A DNA stretch of 33,374 nt from a bacterium. Lineage in GTDB: Bacteria > Planctomycetota > Planctomycetia > Pirellulales > Pirellulaceae. Positions 1 through 8,696 of the stretch are shown in pieces (within the stretch, counting starts at the first letter, position 1; each line of letters starts with the position of its first letter). Location: contig JAUIHJ010000002.1 in NCBI GenBank assembly GCA_030432015.1, positions 1 through 33,374 of the forward strand. The letters are read 5' to 3'. The notes beneath the pieces were generated by a model. That model saw nothing but the letters and a program-made list of their open reading frames with translations, did no database searches and was not told where the DNA came from. Position numbers and translations under genes: made by a program.

Positions 1-1
1 G

Positions 2-2539
2 GGGTCACTGCCGCCTCAATTCACACCGACCGCGGCCGCCCCGGCGATGGCGCGCAGTGTCAGCATCACAGGCCGCACGAGCGTGCCGCCACAGTTGCAG
101 TCGTACCCCAGCGCCGATCCCAACGAAACGGTCGTGGCCATCAGTCCGGGCGTTCGCGTCCGGATCAGCGGCATCGAGAATGTGCCGGGATTGACCAGCG
201 ACGTCGTGACGATCGAAGCCGATCGCGTTGTGGCCTGGACGACCGCCATCGGCAGCTTGAATACCGACGGGCAGTCAATTCAATCGGCGGACGGCGGCGC
301 AGGACGCTGGGAGTTTTATCTGGAAGGCAACATTGTCTACACAGAAGGCGACCGCGTGATCTATGCCGATCAGATGTACTATCACGCCAACGAAAATACG
401 GGCGTTATTCGCAATGCCGAAGCGTTGACGCCGGTCGAGGATTACGAGGGGCTGCTGCGCATCAAAGCGGATGTCCTGCAGCAATTGAATGCCCAGAGCT
501 TCGTCGCATACGGTGCCGCGTTTACCTCCAGCCGCATGGGCGTTCCTCGGTATTGGATGCAGGCCGAAACGATCACCTTTCAGGACAACCAGCGCCCCCA
601 GGTCGATCCCTTTACGGGAGGCGCGGCGGTCGACTATCGCACGGGTGAACCGGCGGTCGAGCACGAGATGTTCGCCACCAGCCGAAACAACTTGCTCTAC
701 GTGGGTGGCATTCCCGTCTTCTACTGGCCGGTCATGGCGACCGATTTGACCAAACCTTCGTTCTATGTGGACCGCATTGGCGTGCGGCGCGACGACGTGT
801 TCGGCACGCAGATTCTTGTTGACTGGGACACGTACCAGGTCTTGGGTTGGAAAAACCCTGCCGACGGGACCAAGTGGACGTTCTCCACGGACTGGCTGAG
901 CGACCGCGGCTTCGGGCTCGGCACCAAGTTTTCCTACGAGCGGACCGAGCTGTTCCACTTTAACGGACCCGTTACTGGCTTCGTGGACGCGTGGGGCATT
1001 AAGGACAGCGGCCTGGATAATTTGGGGCTCGACCGCCGCGCACTTATCCCGGAGGAAGAATATCGCGGCCGCCTGCTGATGCGGCACCGTCATCACCTGG
1101 CCAACGGGTACCAGTTTACGGCGCAAGTTGGGTTGATAAGCGACCGCAACTTTCTGGAAGAATACTACGAGTACGAATGGGATCAACAGAAGGACGAGGA
1201 CACAGCGATTTACCTCAAGCGGTATGTGCTCAACAGCACGTGGGGAGTTCGCGCGTCCGTACGCACCAACGATTTCTTTACCCAGACCGAATGGCTGCCG
1301 CGTTTCGATCATTACTTGCTCGGGCAATCGCTGTTGGGCGATCACTTGACGTGGAGCGCCCATTCGCATGTTGGTTACGCCAACCTCCGTGTCGCCGAGC
1401 CTCCGAGTGCGATCAACCCATCCGAGGTGGCCAAATTCGATCCACTCGCATGGGAAAAGGAGGTCGAAGGGATCCATGTCAGTACGCGACAGGAAATTGA
1501 CTGGCCGATCCAGTTGGGTGGGATCAAGGTGGTCCCCTATGCGTTGGGCGAGCTATTCAATATTGGCGAGGATCGCGACGGCCAGTCGCTCACCCGGGCC
1601 TTGGGGCAGACCGGCATGCGGGCGAGCCTACCGATGTGGCGAGTCGAACCTGGAGTCCGCAGCGAGTTGCTGAACCTGAACGGGCTTGCGCATAAAGTCA
1701 CCTTCGAGACGGAATTCCTGTATGCCGACGCGGACCAGGATATCGACCAGTTTCCTCTCTACGAAGAGTTGGACGACGACTCCGTGGAGGCCTTTCGTCG
1801 GCGTTTCTATTTCGACACGTTTATGGGCGTTCCCGGCGGTGATGTGCCCCGGCGTTTCGACGAACGCAACTATGCGTTTCGCAGCGGGATGCAAAGTGCC
1901 GTCACCGCACCCAGCACTGCCATCGCTGACGATCTGATGCTTCTCAAATCGGCCATTCGCCAGCGCTGGCAGACCAAACGCGGTATGCCGGGTCATGAAC
2001 GCATTGTCGATTGGATCGTGCTCAATATCGAGGGAAGCTACTTTCCCAAGGCATCGCGTGACAACTTTGACGAGCCGTTTGGTCTACTCAATTACGACTT
2101 CCGTTGGCACGTGGGCGATCGATTGACACTGCTTTCGGACGGGTACGCCGATACATTTGCGGATGGATTACGAACGATCTCGCTGGGTGGCCGGATCACA
2201 CGCCCGGAACGCGGTAGCGTCTATTTGGGAATGCGGTCGATTGAAGGACCGATCAGCAGCAGTATTCTGACCGCGGCGCTCTCCTATCGAATGACCGACA
2301 AGTGGATTCTCTCCGGCGCCGCCTCGGTCGACTTTGGCGAAGTCGGTACGATCGGGCAAAACCTGGCCGTAACGCGGGTGGGCGAGTCTGTCTTGCTGCG
2401 GATCGGTGGCTACGTTGATTCCAGCCGCGACAATGTTGGCATCAGTTTTGCCATCGAACCCCGTTTCTTGCCAAGCAGCAAGTTGGGCCGCGTGGGTGGT
2501 GTGACCATTCCGCCGGCCGGCGCCTATGGCTTGGAGTAG
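2..2539 (+). CDS. LptD/OstA-like outer-membrane LPS-assembly protein (5' partial)
   Basis: The reading frame is open to the left edge, so the first ATG at 47 is probably internal and the true start lies outside the window. The N-terminal part contains an OstA/LptA-like beta-jellyroll segment (for example YLEGNIVYTEGDRVIYADQM), the fold that carries lipopolysaccharide across the periplasm in the Lpt system. About 600 residues follow that are rich in alternating aromatic/polar strands, as in the LptD beta-barrel, with the family-like phrase NNLLYVGGIPVFYWPV at the junction. LptD family members insert lipid A-type glycolipid into the outer leaflet of the outer membrane. The gene ends 5 bp before the diacylglycerol kinase gene, suggesting one envelope-lipid transcript. 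Family membership is fairly clear; the exact substrate in this organism is inference. Confidence 0.8.
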   Translation, partial: GSLPPQFTPTAAAPAMARSVSITGRTSVPPQLQSYPSADPNETVVAISPGVRVRISGIENVPGLTSDVVTIEADRVVAWTTAIGSLNTDGQSIQSADGGAGRWEFYLEGNIVYTEGDRVIYADQMYYHANENTGVIRNAEALTPVEDYEGLLRIKADVLQQLNAQSFVAYGAAFTSSRMGVPRYWMQAETITFQDNQRPQVDPFTGGAAVDYRTGEPAVEHEMFATSRNNLLYVGGIPVFYWPVMATDLTKPSFYVDRIGVRRDDVFGTQILVDWDTYQVLGWKNPADGTKWTFSTDWLSDRGFGLGTKFSYERTELFHFNGPVTGFVDAWGIKDSGLDNLGLDRRALIPEEEYRGRLLMRHRHHLANGYQFTAQVGLISDRNFLEEYYEYEWDQQKDEDTAIYLKRYVLNSTWGVRASVRTNDFFTQTEWLPRFDHYLLGQSLLGDHLTWSAHSHVGYANLRVAEPPSAINPSEVAKFDPLAWEKEVEGIHVSTRQEIDWPIQLGGIKVVPYALGELFNIGEDRDGQSLTRALGQTGMRASLPMWRVEPGVRSELLNLNGLAHKVTFETEFLYADADQDIDQFPLYEELDDDSVEAFRRRFYFDTFMGVPGGDVPRRFDERNYAFRSGMQSAVTAPSTAIADDLMLLKSAIRQRWQTKRGMPGHERIVDWIVLNIEGSYFPKASRDNFDEPFGLLNYDFRWHVGDRLTLLSDGYADTFADGLRTISLGGRITRPERGSVYLGMRSIEGPISSSILTAALSYRMTDKWILSGAASVDFGEVGTIGQNLAVTRVGESVLLRIGGYVDSSRDNVGISFAIEPRFLPSSKLGRVGGVTIPPAGAYGLE

Positions 2540-2544
2540 GCGGG

Positions 2545-3009
2545 ATGGACTTAACACCCCATGACAGACAAGCTGGCGATAAGCAAGCCGGGGACAGGTC
2601 GACCGACGGCGCGCAGTCGGATCACACGCAAACTGGCCACAAGCGTACGTGGGTCTCCAAATTCGCGGATGCGTTTCGCGGTGTCTGGCACGGTGTGGCT
2701 GGAGAAAGCAGCTTCCTGATCCATGGACTGGCGGCGGCCGTGGTCGTGACGTTCGCCGGCGCGCTGCGTGTGGCGCCGGGCGAATGGTGTCTGCTGGCGC
2801 TGTGCATCACCGGAGTCCTGGTTGCCGAGTTGTTCAACAGCGCGCTGGAGTCGATGGCCAAGGCGGTTGACGAGCATCACAACCCCGCTCTCGGCTCTGC
2901 CCTGGACATCGCCAGCGGCGCGGTCCTGGTTGCTGCCGGCGGCGCCGTAATTGTCGGCGTGGTCATCTTTGTGCCGTATCTCTGGCCGTTGCTGTTCAGG
3001 GTTGCCTGA
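2545..3009 (+). CDS. dgkA: Diacylglycerol kinase / undecaprenol kinase family membrane protein
   Basis: A 154-residue protein. A hydrophilic tail of about 35 residues precedes a compact domain with three hydrophobic helices. The family signature is clear: ELFNSALESMAKAVD followed by a basic/His stretch and ALDIASGAVLV, matching the E.FN.A.E...D...KD.A..AV pattern of prokaryotic DgkA. Here the Lys of the KD motif is replaced (SALD). These small trimeric inner-membrane enzymes phosphorylate diacylglycerol or undecaprenol with ATP and recycle envelope lipids. The ATG at 2545 follows a purine-rich GGAGTAGGCGGG. The N-terminal tail is longer than in the roughly 120-residue E. coli enzyme. Its position directly after the LptD-like gene fits an envelope-lipid role. 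Confidence 0.85.
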   Translation: MDLTPHDRQAGDKQAGDRSTDGAQSDHTQTGHKRTWVSKFADAFRGVWHGVAGESSFLIHGLAAAVVVTFAGALRVAPGEWCLLALCITGVLVAELFNSALESMAKAVDEHHNPALGSALDIASGAVLVAAGGAVIVGVVIFVPYLWPLLFRVA

Positions 3010-3118
3010 GCGGTCCAATGGTTTGCCCGTTTTTGACCACAGCGGCTTTCTTTCGCGCGCCTCAACCGCTAAACAAGGGGCTGGAATTGCTCGCCGCGCT
3101 GCCGATTTCCTGGAATCC

Positions 3119-4162
3119 ATGATGAATTTTAACGACCTCCCTGCGCCGACGACGGTTGAGGAACTGGAGGCGGGGCTGAGCGAGCCGACCGAAGGCGTCG
3201 TGAAGGCCATGGGCGAGTTGACGGGGGATATTCTCGTCTTAGGCGTTGGCGGTAAGATGGGCCCGACGCTGGCCCGAATGGCACGGCGCGCATCCGACGC
3301 GGCCGGCATTTCGCGTCGCGTGATCGGGGTCTCACGTTTCTCCACTCCGGGTTTGCAGCGCCGGCTCAACTGTTGGAATGTCGAGACCGTTTGCTGCGAC
3401 CTGTTAGACCCCGCTGCGATCGACCGCTTGCCGGATGCGGAAAATGTCGTTTTCATGGCCGGCATGAAGTTTGGTGCCACGGCGAATCCCGCGTTGACGT
3501 GGGCCATGAATTGCCATCTGCCGGCGCTGGTCGGCCAGCGCTTTCCCGACAGTCGCATCGCGGTATTCTCGTCAGGGAACGTGTATGGTCTGACTTCGGC
3601 GTCTGGGATGGGTTCGGTCGAATCGGATTCGCCGGCGCCGATTGGCGAATACGCATCGACGATCCTCGGACGCGAACGGATCTTCGAGTACTTTAGTTGC
3701 CTGAATAACACGCCGGTGGTCTCGCTGCGACTGAACTACGCTGTCGAGTTGCGGTATGGTGTGCTGGTCGACCTGGCCAGGAAGATCGTGGAGGACAAGC
3801 CGATCGACGTGTCCATTGGCAGTGCAAACGTCATCTGGCAGTCGGAGGCCAATGCCGTCTCCTTGCAGTCGCTGTTGGTTGCCGAGAGCCCACCGCGTGT
3901 GCTGAATATCGCCGGTCCCGAGTTCTTCCGCATTCGTGATGTCAGCGAGCGGTTGGCCGAGCAACTCAATAAGCGCGTCCGTTTTGTGGGGACCGAAGCG
4001 GTCGATGCACTGCTCAGCAATGCCACCCGGAGCCACCGGCTGTTTCAGCGGCCCACGGTATCGCTCGACCAGATGATTCGTTGGACGGCCGACTGGATCG
4101 CCCGCGGCGGTGAAGACCTCGGTAAACCGACACATTTTGAAAGCCGGGACGGAAAGTACTGA
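3119..4162 (+). CDS. NAD(P)-binding epimerase/dehydratase-like protein (SDR fold, atypical active site)
   Basis: I start this at the ATG at 3119 (347 aa). The frame is open further upstream, but that part overlaps the kinase gene and reads like non-coding sequence. A Rossmann glycine motif, LGVGGKMG, lies at residues 41-48, and VVFMAG/SSGNVYG segments match extended short-chain dehydrogenases acting on nucleotide sugars. The active-site YxxxK motif is degenerate: the matching stretch is YASTILGRE (residues 178-186), with Ile where the catalytic Lys should be. The C-terminal half (VLNIAGPEFFRIRDVSERLAEQL) is typical of the substrate domain. It is 8 bp from the downstream transporter, so the two may act on the same sugar or sugar acid. 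The substrate is unknown, and without the Lys it may be non-catalytic or use altered chemistry. Confidence 0.75.
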   Translation: MMNFNDLPAPTTVEELEAGLSEPTEGVVKAMGELTGDILVLGVGGKMGPTLARMARRASDAAGISRRVIGVSRFSTPGLQRRLNCWNVETVCCDLLDPAAIDRLPDAENVVFMAGMKFGATANPALTWAMNCHLPALVGQRFPDSRIAVFSSGNVYGLTSASGMGSVESDSPAPIGEYASTILGRERIFEYFSCLNNTPVVSLRLNYAVELRYGVLVDLARKIVEDKPIDVSIGSANVIWQSEANAVSLQSLLVAESPPRVLNIAGPEFFRIRDVSERLAEQLNKRVRFVGTEAVDALLSNATRSHRLFQRPTVSLDQMIRWTADWIARGGEDLGKPTHFESRDGKY

Positions 4163-4170
4163 CCGATGCC

Positions 4171-6015
4171 ATGGATATCAATGAACCAATGAACGAGCCT
4201 CTGCCTGCCGTCAAGACGACCAGCGTGCGACACTGGGTGGTCGGCACCACCGCGTTGATGGCCGTCCTGCTTTACCTCGATCGTTTCTGCATTTCGTTTG
4301 CGGAAGGCTTCATCAAGGAAGACCTCGGATTGGCGGATTGGCAAACCGGCTGGATGCTGGGCTGCTTCTTTGGATCGTATGCGTTGGGCCAGGTCCCGGC
4401 CGGGTGGCTTACCGATCGCTTTGGTTCACGCGTGATGTTGACCACCTACGTCCTGATGTGGTCGCTCTTCACAGCGCTCACGGGGTTGGCATTTGGTTTC
4501 GTCATGTTGATCGTGTTGCGACTGGGGTTTGGCTTTGCACAGGCCGGTGCCTATCCCACGGGCGCAAGCGTTGTTAGCAAGTGGGTGCAATTCGAATGGC
4601 GTGGCACGGCCAGCAGTATCGTTTCAACCGGTGGTCGTCTGGGCGGTTTCCTGGCGTTGTATGCCACGGGGTTTGTGATCGTCTGGCTCACCCCCGCAGC
4701 GACGCCAGCGCGGCTGTCAAACACCGACCTGTTGGACGTGCCCAGGCTTTGCCGGGAATTGGACGGTCAGGGCGAGTTAGACGAAACGGCCGCGCGCGTC
4801 GCAGGTCAGGTCCGAGCCGATTTGTCCACGGACCAACAAGCGGCCGTGCAACAGATTGCCGCCGCGGACGTAGCGTTATCGTTCGCTGTCGATGCTGCCA
4901 CCACGGCAGTCGCTGAGGGGACATCGGGAGCGGCGCTGGCGACCCTGAAAGCCGCCTCCGCAGCGGCGGCTGCCGAATTGGCTGAGGCAACCTCGGAGGT
5001 CAACACGACCGCGATTGTGGCCGGCCTGAATCGCATCATCGAGCAACCTGACTTTTTTTCGGACCAACTATTGGCGACGCTGCCGCTGGAGCGCGAAGCA
5101 GTCCGCACGTTGAAACGCGACCCTGGCGATCGAACCGCGGCCCAGTCGGAACGCGTCAACCGGTTGGTGTTCGAGGCCGTGCATCCTGACAGCGTACGAA
5201 AAATCTATGGCGCCGGTTGGCGCCCCATGATGTTCGTTTACGGTTCGCTGGGACTGCTGGTTGGCGGTTTGACATGGATCAACTGTCGCAATTCGCCGAA
5301 CGACCATCCCGGTTGCAACGCCGCGGAAGTTGCCCTGATCAACCGCGATCCACGCATGTCCGCCAACGCTGGCGGCGCCGTGACGTCGGTTCCCCTGTGG
5401 CCGCTGATCTGTAGCTTCAGCATGTGGTGCAGTTGCGTTGCGCAGTGGTGTACCAATGTTGGCTGGGTCTTCGTGGTGACCTGGGCACCGCGCTATTTTC
5501 AGGACGCGCATCATGTGCCCCTGGAGTCGCGGGCGTTGATGGTCGCCATCCCGCCTCTGGCCGGATTGGTCGGGATGTTTTGCGGGGGTACGCTGACCGA
5601 TGTGATGGTGCGTCGCTTCGGCGTTCGTTGGGGCCGTGCGTTGCCAATGTCGCTGACCCGCTTTCCCGCCATGGGGGCCTATCTGTATTGCCTGACACAC
5701 CCTTCGCCGTGGACGGCCGTGGTCATGTTTTCGATTGTCACGTTCTTCACAGGACTCGGTACCGCATCGGTCTGGGCCTATTGCCAAGATGTGGGGGGCA
5801 AGCAGGTCGGGTCGATTCTGGGGTGGGGGAATATGTGGGGGAATTTTGGTGCCTTTGTGACCCCGCCGTTCTTGATCTGGATTGTCGGTCCGAACAAGAA
5901 TTGGGATTTGGCCTTTATGGTCTGCGCCGGCGCATTTCTTGTCTCCGGCCTGGTCGCTTTGGGCGTCAATGCCACGATCCCCATTGCGCAAGTCGATGAG
6001 GTCACCGAAAAGTAA
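4171..6015 (+). CDS. MFS transporter (anion:cation symporter-like) with large loop insertion
   Basis: A 614-residue major facilitator, compared with the usual 420-450. TM1 has LLYLDRFCISFA and the TM2-TM3 loop carries motif A as GWLTDRFGSR, as in ACS-type (hexuronate/sialate/phthalate-like) symporters. TM1-5 occupy about residues 22-176. A hydrophilic, alanine-rich, probably helical segment follows at about 178-346, and the conserved GWRPMMFVYG lead-in to TM6 resumes at 349. By the MFS topology rule the TM5-TM6 loop faces the periplasm. TM6-12 follow to the C-terminus. The ATG at 4171 lies 8 bp after the epimerase stop. The likely role is uptake of a sugar acid or other organic anion; the actual substrate cannot be read from sequence. 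Confidence 0.85.
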   Translation: MDINEPMNEPLPAVKTTSVRHWVVGTTALMAVLLYLDRFCISFAEGFIKEDLGLADWQTGWMLGCFFGSYALGQVPAGWLTDRFGSRVMLTTYVLMWSLFTALTGLAFGFVMLIVLRLGFGFAQAGAYPTGASVVSKWVQFEWRGTASSIVSTGGRLGGFLALYATGFVIVWLTPAATPARLSNTDLLDVPRLCRELDGQGELDETAARVAGQVRADLSTDQQAAVQQIAAADVALSFAVDAATTAVAEGTSGAALATLKAASAAAAAELAEATSEVNTTAIVAGLNRIIEQPDFFSDQLLATLPLEREAVRTLKRDPGDRTAAQSERVNRLVFEAVHPDSVRKIYGAGWRPMMFVYGSLGLLVGGLTWINCRNSPNDHPGCNAAEVALINRDPRMSANAGGAVTSVPLWPLICSFSMWCSCVAQWCTNVGWVFVVTWAPRYFQDAHHVPLESRALMVAIPPLAGLVGMFCGGTLTDVMVRRFGVRWGRALPMSLTRFPAMGAYLYCLTHPSPWTAVVMFSIVTFFTGLGTASVWAYCQDVGGKQVGSILGWGNMWGNFGAFVTPPFLIWIVGPNKNWDLAFMVCAGAFLVSGLVALGVNATIPIAQVDEVTEK

Positions 6016-6033
6016 TGTGTGTCGGGGCTTCGG

Positions 6034-6084
6034 CCAGCCGGCAGTTGGCAAGAGCCGTTGCCAGCCGGCAGTTGGCAGTTGGCA
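6034..6084. repeat. Short direct repeat in the transporter/recQ gap
   Basis: The 17-mer CCAGCCGGCAGTTGGCA occurs at 6034-6050 and again at 6061-6077, followed by a third partial GTTGGCA at 6078-6084. It lies in the 97-bp gap between the convergent transporter and recQ genes. No terminator with a T-run is visible here. Confidence 0.75.
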
Positions 6085-6112
6085 AGGGCAACCGTGGCGG
6101 CGTGCCATGGCG

Positions 6113-8029
6113 TCACGCGTCGGTCATTCGCTTGAGCACTTCTTGGAATGGGACATCCGCAAGCTTGCCAAACAGGGGATGTGACCGGAGTTTTGCTTTG
6201 GCCAGGCGAGGTGACGGCACACCGCACAGGAGCCGTGCCATAACGATGGGTTGCGACAACACCTCGGGATGTTGCTGCCGGAGTTTGGTGGCGTCGTCCC
6301 AGGTCTGTTCAGGAATCGGTGCGAAAAAACGCTCGGCAAGCTGCACGGGCGTTTTCTGTTCGCACCAGGTGCAATGGCCGCACGGTTGTTCCAGCGGAGC
6401 ATCAAAGTGTTCACACAGGGCGGCGACTTGGCAGGCGTCGCCCTCAATCCAATCCACGACCTGCTGCAAACGACCAATTTCCCGGGCTTCGCGCTGCAGC
6501 GACGATTCGTGCAACTGGGCGGCCAGTGCGGTCATGTCCTTGGGCGACTTAAGGCGGCGGTAGCGATTGCGCACGCCGGCGACCTTCAGTTCGAGCATTT
6601 GCTGTTCGCCCAAGTAATCCAGAGCACGCACCAAGCGTTCGCGCGGCTGCTGCAAGGTTGTCGCTACGGCGTCCAAGTCCAGGCTGAACCATGAGCGGGC
6701 CTTGCGGGCGTGCCGGAAAACGTTAGCCAGAAATTCGCGCCGTTCCCCATCAAATTTTGCCAGCATTTCCGCCGATGCCAACCGCGGCTTGAACTGGTAT
6801 TGCGAATAGAACGGGGTTCCGCCCTCAAGGTAGCCCTGCAATTCGAGGTACGTCAGCAGCGTGCGTACGACCAGAATGCGAATATCATGAAGCCCCGACA
6901 GATCGTAATAGCTCACGTCGAAATCGACGTCGCGTGAGAAGATGTCGTCCACAAAGGATTGCACGGCTTCGCCGGTGGGCGTATCGCCGTAGACAAAGTT
7001 TTCCAATGGGTTCATGTCATCGGCACAGGCCAGGAGATGACAGATCGAAGGCTGGCCGTCGCGACCGCTGCGACCCGTCTCCTGTGAGTAATTCTCCAGG
7101 CTCTTGGGCAAGTTGTAGTGGTATACGTAGCGTATATTGGCTTTATCAATCCCCATGCCAAAGGCAATGGTGGCGACCACGATGCCGCGATCCGAGGCAA
7201 TGAACCAGTCCTGGACGGCAGACCGCACATCGTCTTTGAGGCCGGCATGATACGCCTTGGCGGGTAGCCCCGCGGCCGACAGCCTGTCGGCGACCTCCAC
7301 AGCGGTGCGCTGCAAGGTCACATAAACGATCGTGGGGCCAGGCTCACGATGGCGGATCTGTTCGAGCAAGAAGGTGTCGCGTTGGTCTGCAGAAACGGAG
7401 GACGTGATCACGGCCAGATTTTCTCGGTAGAAGCCCGTGCGAACCGCACATTCTGGTTCGATCTGAAAGGCGCGACGGATGTCTTCCAAGACCGCGCGAG
7501 TGGCGGTGGCCGTAAGCGCCAGGACACATTCGGCCTGACAATTGCGTGCGAAGGTGGCGAGCTTCAAATAGTCGGGCCGAAAGTTGTGTCCCCATTCGGA
7601 GATGCAATGGGCCTCATCGACCGCGAACAAGGACACTCGGGTCTGCAGCATGGATTCGCGAAAACGTTCGTTATTGAAACGCTCGGGAGCCACATAGAGC
7701 ATCTTCAGACGTCCGTCTCGAAAACGCGCCATCACGTCCCGGTACTCGTCAGCCGACAACGTGGAATCCAGTCGCTCGGCGGCAATCCCCTTCGCAACCA
7801 AGGCGTCGATCTGGTCCTTCATTAAAGCGATCAGCGGTGATACGACCAACGTTACCCCAGGCAACAAGATTGCCGGCAGTTGGTAGCAGAGCGATTTGCC
7901 GCCCCCGGTTGGAAAGACCGCCGCCGCCGAACGTCCCGCCAACAAGTGCCCGATCACGTCTCGCTGGCCCGGTTGAAATTGGTCGAAGCCGAAGTGCTGT
8001 TGAAGTTCTTGCTGAAGATCCTGAGGCAT
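6113..8029 (-). CDS. recQ: RecQ-family ATP-dependent DNA helicase
   Basis: A 638-residue superfamily 2 3'-5' helicase acting in DNA repair and recombination. Motif 0 FGFDQFQPGQ, Walker A PTGGGKS (about 40-46), DEAH (138-141), TATAT, FGMGIDK and QETGRSGRDG are all present. A four-Cys zinc site with E. coli-like spacing (C-x16-C-x2-C-x2-C) ends in PCGHCTWC near residue 550. It lies about 200 residues further from the helicase core than in E. coli RecQ, because a segment with winged-helix-like character precedes it. No classical HRDC domain is recognisable after it. I chose the ATG at 8029; a TTG three codons upstream is the alternative. The gene stands alone, convergent with the transporter gene. 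Confidence 0.92.
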   Translation of the reverse strand: MPQDLQQELQQHFGFDQFQPGQRDVIGHLLAGRSAAAVFPTGGGKSLCYQLPAILLPGVTLVVSPLIALMKDQIDALVAKGIAAERLDSTLSADEYRDVMARFRDGRLKMLYVAPERFNNERFRESMLQTRVSLFAVDEAHCISEWGHNFRPDYLKLATFARNCQAECVLALTATATRAVLEDIRRAFQIEPECAVRTGFYRENLAVITSSVSADQRDTFLLEQIRHREPGPTIVYVTLQRTAVEVADRLSAAGLPAKAYHAGLKDDVRSAVQDWFIASDRGIVVATIAFGMGIDKANIRYVYHYNLPKSLENYSQETGRSGRDGQPSICHLLACADDMNPLENFVYGDTPTGEAVQSFVDDIFSRDVDFDVSYYDLSGLHDIRILVVRTLLTYLELQGYLEGGTPFYSQYQFKPRLASAEMLAKFDGERREFLANVFRHARKARSWFSLDLDAVATTLQQPRERLVRALDYLGEQQMLELKVAGVRNRYRRLKSPKDMTALAAQLHESSLQREAREIGRLQQVVDWIEGDACQVAALCEHFDAPLEQPCGHCTWCEQKTPVQLAERFFAPIPEQTWDDATKLRQQHPEVLSQPIVMARLLCGVPSPRLAKAKLRSHPLFGKLADVPFQEVLKRMTDA

Positions 8030-8696
8030 GGCAAACAATCCGTGATTGCGACGACGAGTGAATGGACGTGGAATCGCGAGTCAAGGTGTGCCGAGGACCG
8101 GCAATTCGCGAACAGGTGCATGAGCTTGGCAGATGGTGGACGCACTCGCTAGAGGACGACTTGATGAATACCAGTAAATACCTCTCGTATTGGCCAGCTA
8201 TCGCATGCGCGAATCTTCCGTCTTACCCTTGGATTTTGGGGGTGCCGGAGTTTGTGGCGTAAGCTTCCAGCTTGCGATGTGCGAACGATGGCAAGTCGTA
8301 CCGTGTCATGGGGACCGCATCATGAGGGGTACGCGTCGTGGGACGCCGCGTCATGGTGACCGCGTCATGCTGACCGCGTCATGGTGACAGGCACCTTTTT
8401 CGCCGTTCAGCCCTGTTTCCCTGTTCGATCCGTTGGGCGGCGAAAAACGAGCCAGTCCCCAGATCGGCGCCGAATTCCGCTCGATCATTTCGATCCGCTC
8501 TTGGCGCGCGACCGGCACAACGGCCAGTCGTTGTCCAGATGTCCTCTCCGGAGGTTCGTGGCGCAGGCCGCTTGGCTGATTCTCGCAGTTCGTGGTTTGG
8601 CTTGCCAATATGGTAAACTGGAGACGTGGCCTCTTGAGCGATGGGACCGTCGCATTCTGGGGGTGTGTGACTTGAACGCTCGGGACGAGAGCAGCC
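8030..8696. other. Non-coding gap between divergent recQ and HEAT/TPR gene
   Basis: No open frame here has convincing coding character. The stretch contains a degenerate 14-bp tandem repeat (8301-8387) and, joined to it, GGTGACAGGCACC followed by T5 (8383-8400). Promoters of both divergent genes must lie here, but I see no hexamer pair I would defend. Confidence 0.6.
8301..8387. repeat. Degenerate 14-bp tandem repeat (CCGCGTCATGGTGA)
   Basis: Three near-identical 14-bp units lie head to tail at 8346-8359, 8360-8373 and 8374-8387; the middle unit has ATGCTGA instead of ATGGTGA. Decayed copies precede them (CCGTGTCATGGGGA at 8301, CCGCATCATGAGGG at 8315). There are no spacers, so it is not a CRISPR. 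Its function is unknown. Confidence 0.75.

Noticed and set aside
275-1477. 400-codon minus-strand frame inside the LptD-like gene
   Set aside because: Antisense shadow of a well-supported coding region.
2951-3118. Upstream extension of the epimerase-like gene
   Set aside because: It overlaps the kinase gene and reads as non-coding; the ATG at 3119 gives a normal N-terminus.
8062-8262. Small plus-strand open frame upstream of the HEAT/TPR gene
   Set aside because: No ribosome-binding site, no coding-like composition and no recognisable motif.
8301-8387. CRISPR array
   Set aside because: Units are 14 bp, directly adjacent, with no spacers and no cas genes nearby.
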